Source: QWPN01 sp044360305
GTDB lineage: Bacteria > Planctomycetota > Planctomycetia > Pirellulales > UBA1268
Assembly (NCBI GenBank): GCA_044360305.1
Contig: JBIKKQ010000195.1
Location: forward strand, 1 to 6,168
Direction of reading: 5' to 3'
Length of the DNA: 6,168 nt
The translations under genes and the position numbers were made by a program. This document shows, in pieces, positions 1 through 5,687 of the stretch. Positions within the stretch are counted from its first letter, which is position 1, and each line of letters starts with the position of its first letter. The notes beneath the pieces were generated by a model that searched no databases, was not told the origin of the DNA, and saw only the letters and a list, made by a program, of their open reading frames with translations.

Positions 1-942
1 GGCATCGTCCACGTGCACGGCTCCATGATCGACCACGGGGATGATCGACGGCCCGGCATCAACGCCGGCCGCCACCATCGCCGGGGGGAGCGGCGGCGTG
101 GAAGGTGCCTGATCGATGGCGGCGGTGGCGATGCGGCCGGCGGGCGCCACGGGCGGTCCCGGGACGTGGTCCGCTGACGGGGCGTTGGAAAATTCCCCCA
201 TCGGCGTCGGCGTGAAACCGCGCGAACCGGCCGACGCGAGGAACGCGCGCAGCCGCGTCGAACAACTGCCCAGCGTGCGGCCGTCGTTCTGGCCGAAGAG
301 CACGCCGGCCAGATTGCCTTCGGCGTCGAGGATCGGCCCGCCGGAGTCCCCCTGCCGGGCCGTCGCCCGAAGTTCGACGAACTCCTTCGGATGGCCGGCG
401 CCCGGCGAGAGATACTCGGTGCACGGCCCCGACTCCTCGCGATAGGTGCCGCGGCCGTACCCGGCGATCGTCAGCAACTGCCCCGGCAGCGGCGGGGCGG
501 CGGCGATGGCGATCGGCGTCGCCGGTGGCCGCCAGATGACGATCGCCGCCAGGTCCCAGGCCTCGTCCCAACGGACCACCGTGCCGGCCGACTGGAACCC
601 GTCGGGAAACTGGACGAGCACCGCGGCCCGGCTGTCACGGATCACGTGCCAGTTGGTCAGCACCAGGCCCTGGGACCGGTTGACGTCCACGAGCACGCCG
701 GAACCGAGCGACGTGCCCCCATGCTCGGGCGCCACGATCCGGACCACGGCCGGCCGCGGCTTCTGGCCGGTCAGCAGATAGTCCGACACCGCCTCGGGTG
801 ACCAGCGGGTCGTGGGATTGCCGAACCAGCCCCAGCCCCAGGCCGGCGTCTGCCCGACCGCCGTCAGCTGGCAAAAGGCAACGACGACCGCGGCGCGGAG
901 GGCCGCCGCCCCAAGACGTGAAACACGACCCCTGCGTCGCAT
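1..942 (-). CDS. Secreted trypsin-like serine protease, C-terminus beyond window
   Basis: Open for 314 codons from an ATG at 942 to the window edge with no stop. The visible protein starts with a basic stretch (MRRRGRVSR) and a hydrophobic core at about residues 11-28, a likely Sec signal peptide, then a Trp/Gly-rich segment (AWGWGWFG, 34-41). A chymotrypsin-fold protease domain follows at about 60-235. The expected catalytic triad is visible: His99 in TNWHV, Asp130 in WDLAAI and Ser200 in RQGDSGGP. Cys174 and Cys227 flank the active serine and could form a disulfide. From about residue 235 the chain becomes Pro/Ala-rich and low in complexity, which suggests a linker to something outside the window. 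No PDZ domain is visible, so DegP/HtrA is not supported beyond the protease fold. The start is fixed by a strong Shine-Dalgarno site. It is probably periplasmic or secreted; the substrate is unknown. It lies 42 nt downstream of a small co-directional gene. The fold call is firm, the biological role open. Confidence 0.88.
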   Translation of the reverse strand, partial: MRRRGRVSRLGAAALRAAVVVAFCQLTAVGQTPAWGWGWFGNPTTRWSPEAVSDYLLTGQKPRPAVVRIVAPEHGGTSLGSGVLVDVNRSQGLVLTNWHVIRDSRAAVLVQFPDGFQSAGTVVRWDEAWDLAAIVIWRPPATPIAIAAAPPLPGQLLTIAGYGRGTYREESGPCTEYLSPGAGHPKEFVELRATARQGDSGGPILDAEGNLAGVLFGQNDGRTLGSCSTRLRAFLASAGSRGFTPTPMGEFSNAPSADHVPGPPVAPAGRIATAAIDQAPSTPPLPPAMVAAGVDAGPSIIPVVDHGAVHVDDA

Positions 943-947
943 CCGCC

Positions 948-955
948 CCTCCTTC
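948..955 (-). promoter_or_regulatory. Ribosome-binding site of the protease gene
   Basis: On the minus strand this reads GAAGGAGG, followed by GGCGG and the ATG at 942, giving a 5-nt spacer. It is the strongest Shine-Dalgarno match in the window and decides the protease start. It lies in the 42-nt gap after the stop of the 51-residue protein. Confidence 0.8.
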
Positions 956-984
956 GCGATCGCCCAGGCAGGCCCGCCCCGGGC

Positions 985-1140
985 TCACTTCGCGGCGCCG
1001 CGTTTCGATTGCCGGAGCGACTCGCGGACGATGATCCGCCGGAGCAGTTCCTGGCGGAGCCGCTCGCGCTCGCTGTCATCGGAATGTGCGGGGACGGGTC
1101 TCGCCGTGGATGCGAGCAGGCCGTTGGACGGGCTGATCAT
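985..1140 (-). CDS. Small charged protein of unknown function, 51 aa
   Basis: I do not recognise this protein. It begins MISPSNGLLAST and has a flexible Ser/Pro/Ala-rich first half. From about residue 21 to 47 it is a highly charged predicted helix rich in Arg and Glu (ERERLRQELLRRIIVRESLRQ), then ends in a basic GAAK tail. There is no signal peptide, transmembrane segment or cysteine, so it is probably cytoplasmic. The start at 1140 is chosen because AGGAGAG lies 6 nt upstream. An in-frame ATG at 1161 (58 aa) falls inside a hairpin stem and lacks such a site, and the longest open frame (start 1251, 88 aa) has nothing to support it. The gene lies 42 nt ahead of the protease gene on the same strand, suggesting co-transcription. 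Whether it regulates or binds the protease is speculation. The Shine-Dalgarno site and its place between genes argue that it is real, but with 51 codons this is not certain. Confidence 0.6.
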   Translation of the reverse strand: MISPSNGLLASTARPVPAHSDDSERERLRQELLRRIIVRESLRQSKRGAAK

Positions 1141-1146
1141 GATCGA

Positions 1147-1153
1147 CTCTCCT
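1147..1153 (-). promoter_or_regulatory. Ribosome-binding site of the 51-aa gene
   Basis: The minus strand reads AGGAGAG here, with a 6-nt spacer to the ATG at 1140. It selects this start over the in-frame ATG at 1161. Confidence 0.65.
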
Positions 1154-1160
1154 GTCGTCA

Positions 1161-1184
1161 TGCGGCATCCGGCCCGATGCCGCA
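1161..1184 (-). promoter_or_regulatory. Perfect 9-bp stem-loop between dehydratase and small gene
   Basis: TGCGGCATC pairs exactly with GATGCCGCA around a 6-nt loop. In a minus-strand transcript it lies downstream of the threonine dehydratase stop and 7 nt upstream of the Shine-Dalgarno site of the 51-aa gene. No run of T follows it on the minus strand, so it is not a typical intrinsic terminator. It could stabilise or separate mRNA segments, limit ribosome access to the small gene, or be a protein-binding dyad. The pairing is seen directly; the role is inferred. Confidence 0.5.
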
Positions 1185-1275
1185 CCGAAGGAGATCGACA
1201 GCCGGGCCGGACGGGATTCGTCCTTTCCGCGGCCGGCCGGCCGACCGGCACAGGCCGCAGGGTCTGCCACGCGCG
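1185..1275. other. Short non-coding spacer with GGCCGG-rich palindrome
   Basis: This is the remainder of the gap between the dehydratase stop and the small gene's leader. It holds a weak 5-bp hairpin at 1209-1223 (GGACG/CGTCC) and a 12-bp perfect palindrome GGCCGGCCGGCC at 1231-1242. I could not place a convincing promoter or a T-tailed terminator here. Confidence 0.4.
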
Positions 1276-2544
1276 TCAGCCGGCCGCAGCGGCCGCAGCC
1301 TGCTTCACGGTGGCGTCCGCCGGGGGCCCGACGTCCGCCGCGAAGCCCGCGGCCCGGACGGCGGCGAACAGGTCCGCGGCATGGGCCCGGTCGGCCGTGT
1401 CCACCGTCACGTGGACGCTGGCCGAGAACACGTCCGGCCCGGAAAATTCCCGGTCGTGCACGATCTCCTGGACGCTCGCGCCCGCCGCGGCGATCGCGGC
1501 CGTCAGCCGGGCGATGCCGCCGGGGCGGTCGCTGACCCGGGTCGTGAACCGCCAGCGCCGACCGTCGGCCACCAGCCCGTGGTCGATGACCCGGTCGAGG
1601 ATCGTCAGGTCGATGTTGCCGCCGCAGAGCAGGAGCACCACGCGCCGGCCGCGGAGCTCCGGACAGTGGTCGCCGAGCACCGCGCCGAGCGCCGCAGCCG
1701 CGGCCCCTTCGACCACCGTCTTCTCCAGTTCCAAAAGCCGCAGCACGGCCAGCGCGATCGCGTCCTCGCCGAGCGTCACCACCCGGTCCACGAGCGGCGC
1801 GGCGATGGCGAACGACAGATCCCCCACCCGGCCCACCGCCAGGCCGTCGGCGAGCGTGGGCCGGATCGGCACCTGCACCGGCCGGCCGGCGGCGAGCGCC
1901 GCGCCGAAGCTCGGCGCGGCGGCGGTCTCCACCGCCACGATCCTTATCTCGGGCCGCAGCGTCTTGGCGACGAGCGCCACGCCCGCCAGCAGGCCGGCGC
2001 CGCCGGTCGGCACGACGATCGCCTCGACGTCGGGAACCTCGTCGAGGATCTCCAGGGCCATCGTCCCCTGTCCGGCGATCACGCGCGGATCGTCGAACCC
2101 GTGGATCCGGTCGAGCCCGTCGCGGGCGGCGATCTCGGCCGCGTGCCGCCGGGCATCGTCGAACGTCTCCCCCTCGAGGATCACGCGGGCGCCGAGCCGC
2201 CGGCAGGTGGCCACCTTCACCAGCGGGGCGAACCGCGGCATCACCACCGTGACCGGGATCCCGAGCAGGCCGCCGTGGTAGGCGAGGCCGAGCGCGTGGT
2301 TGCCGGCCGAGGCGGCGACCACGCCCCGGGCCCGGGCGGCGGCGTCGAGGAGCAGAAGCGCGTTGCGGGCGCCCCGTTCCTTGAAGCTGCCGGTCCGCTG
2401 GAGCAGGTCGAGCTTGCAGGCGACGTTCATGCCGGTCGCCGCCGACAACGGCAGGCTGTCGGGGCACGGGGACCGCTGGATGCCGGACCGGATCCGCTCG
2501 TGGGCCCGGCGCACGTCGTCGATCGTCACGCTCGTTCCGCTCAT
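1276..2544 (-). CDS. ilvA: Threonine dehydratase (threonine ammonia-lyase) with C-terminal ACT domain
   Basis: A 422-residue PLP enzyme of fold type II, expected to deaminate L-threonine to 2-oxobutanoate and ammonia (and perhaps serine to pyruvate), feeding isoleucine synthesis or threonine breakdown in the cytoplasm. Visible marks are the PLP lysine Lys55 in TGSFKERGARNAL, SAGNHALG (79-86), the phosphate-binding glycine loop PTGGAGLLAG (179-188) and CGGN (307-310). An ACT domain follows at about 331-405 (WRFTTRVSDRPGGIARL onward), then a short Ala-rich tail. Length and the single ACT domain fit the medium-length threonine ammonia-lyases rather than the roughly 510-residue biosynthetic E. 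coli IlvA with its longer regulatory region. The ACT domain suggests allosteric control by an amino acid, but which one cannot be told. The ATG at 2544 overlaps the end of a tandem repeat that supplies an AAGGGTGAG ribosome-binding site. The gene lies 43 nt after the phosphatase stop. Serine dehydratase is the main alternative. Confidence 0.93.
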   Translation of the reverse strand: MSGTSVTIDDVRRAHERIRSGIQRSPCPDSLPLSAATGMNVACKLDLLQRTGSFKERGARNALLLLDAAARARGVVAASAGNHALGLAYHGGLLGIPVTVVMPRFAPLVKVATCRRLGARVILEGETFDDARRHAAEIAARDGLDRIHGFDDPRVIAGQGTMALEILDEVPDVEAIVVPTGGAGLLAGVALVAKTLRPEIRIVAVETAAAPSFGAALAAGRPVQVPIRPTLADGLAVGRVGDLSFAIAAPLVDRVVTLGEDAIALAVLRLLELEKTVVEGAAAAALGAVLGDHCPELRGRRVVLLLCGGNIDLTILDRVIDHGLVADGRRWRFTTRVSDRPGGIARLTAAIAAAGASVQEIVHDREFSGPDVFSASVHVTVDTADRAHAADLFAAVRAAGFAADVGPPADATVKQAAAAAAG

Positions 2545-2634
2545 GATCGGCTCACCCTTCTGATCGGCTCACCCTCTTCTGATCGGCTCACCCTCTTCTG
2601 ATCGGCTCACCCTCTTCTGATCGGCTCACCCTTC
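2544..2634. repeat. Tandem repeat, five units of 17-19 bp
   Basis: On the plus strand the units are TGATCGGCTCACCCTTC (2544-2560), three identical copies of TGATCGGCTCACCCTCTTC (2561-2579, 2580-2598, 2599-2617), and TGATCGGCTCACCCTTC again (2618-2634). The outer two are 2 bp shorter than the inner three. There are no spacers. The array covers the last 15 or so codons of the phosphatase gene, the 43-nt gap and the first base of ilvA. Read on the minus strand each unit carries an AGGGTGA motif that is both Shine-Dalgarno-like and a TGA stop in one frame. Identical inner copies point to recent expansion by slippage or unequal recombination. Confidence 0.97.
2551..2559 (-). promoter_or_regulatory. 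Ribosome-binding site of ilvA, embedded in a repeat unit
   Basis: The minus strand reads AAGGGTGAG. Aligned by its GGTGA with the anti-Shine-Dalgarno sequence, it leaves a 7-nt spacer to the ATG at 2544. It is part of the last repeat unit, and the A of the start codon is the last base of that unit, so array and start signal are one piece of DNA. Confidence 0.6.
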
Positions 2635-3244
2635 GGGGTCGGTGAAACGCCCGCACGTCGATCCACTCCATGCCGGCCCGGCGGGCCGCCTCGATGCCGA
2701 GGTCGCTGTCCTCCCAGACCACGCAGCGTTCGGGGCGGGCCGACAGCCGCCGGGCGGCCTCGAGAAACGGCTCGGGCTCCGGCTTGTGCCGCGTCGTGTC
2801 CTCGCTCGCCACGACCGTCGAAAACGCCGCCGCGATGCCGAGGTGCGCCAGGATCCGGTCGCAGACCGCGCGGTGCCCGCCCGTCACCACTGCCATCGGC
2901 ACCCGGCCCCGCGTGCGGAGCACGACGTCGATCACCGGGTCGATCGCCGACACGCCGTCGAGCTGGGCGAGGAACGCCGCCTCCTTGGCCTCCACGCCCC
3001 GATCGAGATCGAGCGTCACGCCCGCCTCGGCGGCGAGGGCCGCGAGGATGTCGCGGGTCGGCCGACCGCCCAGTCCGTAGAATCGCTCCTCGTCGAAGGC
3101 GATCCCGTGGCTGACGGTCACCGCGAGCCACGCCCGGTAGTGGGCCGGCATCGTGTCGGCGAGCGTGCCGTCGCAGTCGAAGAGCAGGGCGTCGTGGTCC
3201 TGGTGCTGCCAGGTCCGGTGCGGCGAGATCTGGTGCGGCGGCAT
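2588..3244 (-). CDS. HAD-superfamily phosphatase, beta-phosphoglucomutase/YqaB-like
   Basis: A 218-residue subfamily I hydrolase, probably a cytoplasmic sugar-phosphate phosphatase. All four HAD motifs are present: DCDGT with nucleophile Asp23 and acid/base Asp25, Thr121 in VVTGG, Lys154 in HKPEPEPF, and Glu178-Asp181 in WEDSDLGIEAARRAG for Mg2+. Residues about 33-95 form the helical cap; the DGTLADTMPAHYRAW and FYGLGGRPT stretches resemble the YqaB (fructose-1-phosphatase-like) branch. The substrate cannot be settled from sequence, and beta-phosphoglucomutase, which shares these motifs, is the alternative. The N-terminus has 22 residues before the nucleophile, with His at 4, 9, 14 and 17. 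There is no other in-frame start before motif I and no clear Shine-Dalgarno site, so translation may not depend on one. The C-terminus after about residue 203 is encoded by the tandem repeat (VSRSEEGEPIRRG) and is unlikely to belong to the fold. Co-directional with ilvA, 43 nt downstream. Confidence 0.9.
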   Translation of the reverse strand: MPPHQISPHRTWQHQDHDALLFDCDGTLADTMPAHYRAWLAVTVSHGIAFDEERFYGLGGRPTRDILAALAAEAGVTLDLDRGVEAKEAAFLAQLDGVSAIDPVIDVVLRTRGRVPMAVVTGGHRAVCDRILAHLGIAAAFSTVVASEDTTRHKPEPEPFLEAARRLSARPERCVVWEDSDLGIEAARRAGMEWIDVRAFHRPRRVSRSEEGEPIRRG

Positions 3245-3375
3245 GGTGGGAATCGCGGCCGGGGTACGGCCGGCAGCCGCGGCCGGCGCGGCCGCGAACC
3301 GGAACCGGTCGGGTGGTGCGGGAGATGACGGTTATCGGCCCGGAACCGGGTCCGCCCGCAATGTCAGGGTAACCT
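3245..3375. promoter_or_regulatory. Divergent intergenic region with two matching 12-bp dyads
   Basis: This separates the phosphatase gene (minus) from the chemoreceptor gene (plus), so promoters for both should lie here. It contains ACCGGAACCGGT at 3298-3309 and CCCGGAACCGGG at 3339-3350. Both are inverted repeats around a central AA with the shared core CCGGAACCGG. Their centres are 41 bp apart, close to four helical turns, which is compatible with a dimeric regulator binding the same face. The part at 3256-3296 is GGCCG-rich. I could not assign -35 and -10 boxes with confidence. Confidence 0.4.
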
Positions 3376-5508
3376 ATGGTTTCGGCAAGGCACCAACCTG
3401 TCCCGCGTCTCGCGCCCGCCATGCGATTTTCCCCGCTCCCGATCGGCATTCGCACCCGGCTGTTCCTCTTCGGCCTGCTGCCCGCGGCGCTGATCCTCGC
3501 CGGCGTGCTGACGTTGAACCATCTGCGGACGCGGCGCACGCTCCTCGAATTCGGCCGGCAGATTCTTCTCGACCGCGTGAACGCCATCGCGGCCGACATC
3601 GACCGGGACACGCTGGAGGCGGTGACCGCCGCCCGAACGATGGCCCAGGCGGCCGAAGCAGGCCTGTTTGGCCGGCGGGCCGAGTCGCTGCGGCTGGCCC
3701 GGGAGGTGCTGGAGGGAAACCCGCGGTTCTTCGGCACCGGGTTCGGCTACGAGCCGAACGCCGACGGCGGCGACGCGGCCGCGGTCCGGGCGACGCAGGC
3801 CGCGGCCCCGGGGACGGCCACCGACGCCCTGCCGCGCGAGGCCCTCGACCCCACGGGCCGGTTCATCCCCTACTGCTTTCGCGACCCGGTCGATCCCGCC
3901 CGGATCCGCATCAAGCAGCTCGCCGATTTCGACGGGCTGTATTACGAGGGCTGCCGGCGCCGGCTCGCCGACCCGACGGCCGTGGACAAGGCGCTGGTCA
4001 CCGAGCCGTATCTCTACGACGACATCACCCTGATGGTCGAGCACACCTATCCGATCACCATCGGCGGCCGGTTCGTCGGCATCGCGGGCGTCGATCGGAG
4101 CCTCGACGAACTGACGAAGCGGCTCCAGACGCTCAAGCAGCTGCAGCGGCAGGACGGCTGGCAGGTCGAACTGTTTCTCGTCAGCCGGCAGGGGCGGCTG
4201 ATCGCCGCGACCACCCGGGGGCCGAACGACACCGACCTGCGGACACTGCCGGTGGCCGACACGCCCCATGGCCGCCTGCTCGCCGACTTCCACGCCTCGG
4301 TCACCGCTTACCGGGTCGTGGATGCCCGCGACCCGGTAAGCGGCACCCCCTGCCTGTATGCCGCCGCCCGGCTGCCGACCGGCCAGTGGACCGTCATGCT
4401 GCAGACGCGGCAGAGCGACATCCTCGACCGCGTCCGCGGCTCGCTCGTCATGGCGGCCGTGGCGGCGGCCGGCGGCATCGCCGCCGTGCTCGGCCTGCTC
4501 GGCTGGCTGGCCACCACGCTCACCCGGCGGATCGGCCGGGCGGTGGCAACCGCGCAGCGGGTGGCCCAGGGCGACCTGACGGGCACCATCGACGTCCGCG
4601 GGGGAGACGAGACAGGTCAGCTGCTGCGGAGCCTCGCCGGCATGACGACGAACCTCGAGGGCATCGTTTCGCAGGTCAAGCGGTCGAGCATCGAGCTCAA
4701 CGCCTCCTCCCGGCAGCTGGCGACCGCCGGCCGGCAGCAGGAGTCGGCGATCGCCTCCCTCGGGGTGAGCACGAGCGAGGCGGCCGTGGCCAGCCGGCAG
4801 ATCGCGGCCACGGGCAAGCAGCTGCTCGACACGATGGGGGAGGTGGCGGAACTGGCGGGCGATACGGCGCAGCTCGCCGACTCGGGCCGCGGCGACCTCG
4901 TCGCGGTCGGCGAGACGATGGCCCAGCTCGAGTCGTCGACGGCGGAATTCGCGACCCGGCTGGCGGCGATCCGCCAGCGGGCCGAGGACATCAACGTGGT
5001 GACCACGACGATCACCAAGGTCGCCGACCAGACCAACCTGCTGTCTATCAACGCCGCGATCGAAGCGGAGAAGGCCGGCGAATACGGCCAGGGGTTCATC
5101 GTGGTGGCCCGTGAGATCCGCCGGCTGGCCGACCAGACGGCCGTGGCCACGCTCGACATCGAGCGGCTGATCGAGCAGATGCAGCAGGCGGTGAACGCGG
5201 GGGTCGCGGAGATGGAGCAGTTCGCGGCCGGCGTCCAGGCGGGCGTGGGACGGGTGGCCGGGATCAGCGGCCAGTTCGCCCAGGTCATCGACAAGGTTCA
5301 CGGTCTGTCCGGCCGGTTCGAACTGGTCAAGGAGGGGATGCAGACGCAGGCCCAGGGCGCCGAGCAGATCACGTCGGCCCTCGTGACCCTCACCGACGGC
5401 TCGCGGGCCGCCGCCGAGGCGCTTACCGAGTTCAAGAGCGCCGCGGACCACATGGAGCACGCGGTGGACGGGCTCACGGCCACGGTGAGTCGGTTTCGGA
5501 TCGACTAA
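3376..5508 (+). CDS. Methyl-accepting chemotaxis protein, double-Cache sensor, WspA-like signalling domain
   Basis: A 710-residue inner-membrane receptor that would control a CheA-type kinase through CheW. In order: first transmembrane helix at about 28-48; periplasmic sensor at about 50-355 that looks like a double Cache domain, with module one holding GRFIPY (161-166), EPYLYDD (210-216) and GIAGVDRSLDEL (235-246), and module two starting near ELFLVSRQGRLIAAT (265-279); second transmembrane helix at about 357-380; HAMP at about 382-435; cytoplasmic coiled coil to the end. The hairpin tip is ADQTNLLSINAAIEAEKAGE followed by REIRRLADQTAVATLDIE, which from memory resembles WspA-type receptors more than Tar/Tsr. 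It ends SRFRID, without a CheR-binding NWETF-like tail. The start at 3376 follows AGGG with a 6-nt spacer. An in-frame ATG at 3421 (MRFSPLPIG, 695 aa) is a fair alternative because the first 15 codons have lower third-position GC. No cheA, cheW or response regulator is in the window. The ligand is unknown. Confidence 0.93.
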   Translation: MVSARHQPVPRLAPAMRFSPLPIGIRTRLFLFGLLPAALILAGVLTLNHLRTRRTLLEFGRQILLDRVNAIAADIDRDTLEAVTAARTMAQAAEAGLFGRRAESLRLAREVLEGNPRFFGTGFGYEPNADGGDAAAVRATQAAAPGTATDALPREALDPTGRFIPYCFRDPVDPARIRIKQLADFDGLYYEGCRRRLADPTAVDKALVTEPYLYDDITLMVEHTYPITIGGRFVGIAGVDRSLDELTKRLQTLKQLQRQDGWQVELFLVSRQGRLIAATTRGPNDTDLRTLPVADTPHGRLLADFHASVTAYRVVDARDPVSGTPCLYAAARLPTGQWTVMLQTRQSDILDRVRGSLVMAAVAAAGGIAAVLGLLGWLATTLTRRIGRAVATAQRVAQGDLTGTIDVRGGDETGQLLRSLAGMTTNLEGIVSQVKRSSIELNASSRQLATAGRQQESAIASLGVSTSEAAVASRQIAATGKQLLDTMGEVAELAGDTAQLADSGRGDLVAVGETMAQLESSTAEFATRLAAIRQRAEDINVVTTTITKVADQTNLLSINAAIEAEKAGEYGQGFIVVAREIRRLADQTAVATLDIERLIEQMQQAVNAGVAEMEQFAAGVQAGVGRVAGISGQFAQVIDKVHGLSGRFELVKEGMQTQAQGAEQITSALVTLTDGSRAAAEALTEFKSAADHMEHAVDGLTATVSRFRID

Positions 5509-5687
5509 GGCCGGGCGGGCCTGGCAAACCAGGCAACCTGCGGTGCCGGGTGCAAATCCGGCCTTGGTGCCTGAAAGACTCATGGAACGGGTCGTGCCGG
5601 GTCGATCACTCCTGACGATCATGCCGGTTCTGCCGCGCGGGCCTCAACCCGTCCGGCCGGCCGGCCACCGCCAGGGACGCGACCCCG
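5509..5687 (+). other. Non-coding gap with stem-loops; possible structured leader or 3' element
   Basis: No coding region is supported in these 179 nt. Just after the chemoreceptor stop is a 6-bp hairpin (GCCTGG, loop CAAA, CCAGGC; 5519-5534). Next is a hairpin GCCGG/CCGGC at 5545-5562 with loop GTGCAAAT. It is enclosed by a possible outer stem between AGGCAACC (5531-5538, one bulge) and GGTGCCT (5566-5572), which shares bases with the first hairpin, so the two are mutually exclusive. The end of the gap holds the palindrome GGCCGGCCGGCC (5655-5666). No T-tract follows any stem. It may be the 3' end of the receptor mRNA, the leader of the next gene, or both. Confidence 0.35.
5519..5534 (+). 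terminator. Stem-loop after the chemoreceptor gene, weak terminator candidate
   Basis: A perfect 6-bp stem with a 4-nt loop starts 10 nt after the TAA. It is followed by AACCTGCGG rather than a T-run, so intrinsic termination is doubtful. It may only protect the 3' end of the mRNA. Confidence 0.3.

Noticed and set aside
1209..1223. Intrinsic terminator after ilvA
   Set aside because: The stem is only 5 bp, and the T-rich side lies in the plus-strand direction, opposite to ilvA transcription.
812..2601. Long plus-strand open frames of 489 and 530 codons across the protease start, small gene and ilvA
   Set aside because: They are Arg/Pro/Ser-rich shadows of minus-strand genes whose catalytic motifs are unmistakable.
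2544..2634. CRISPR array
   Set aside because: The 17-19 bp units abut directly with no unique spacers, so this is a plain tandem repeat.
2607..3737. A 376-codon minus-strand frame overlapping the phosphatase
   Set aside because: It is in a different frame from the phosphatase that has all four HAD motifs. It runs through the divergent promoter and into the antisense of the receptor, with low-complexity content.
5545..5562. T-arm of a tRNA (GGTGCAAATCC looks like a T-loop)
   Set aside because: The stem closes on an 8-nt loop instead of 7, and no acceptor stem, D-arm or anticodon arm can be arranged around it.
3364..5622. A 752-codon open frame on the minus strand opposite the chemoreceptor gene
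   Set aside because: It is a by-product of high GC. It has no recognisable domain, is full of Arg/Gly/His runs, and the plus-strand chemoreceptor with all its motifs accounts for the DNA.
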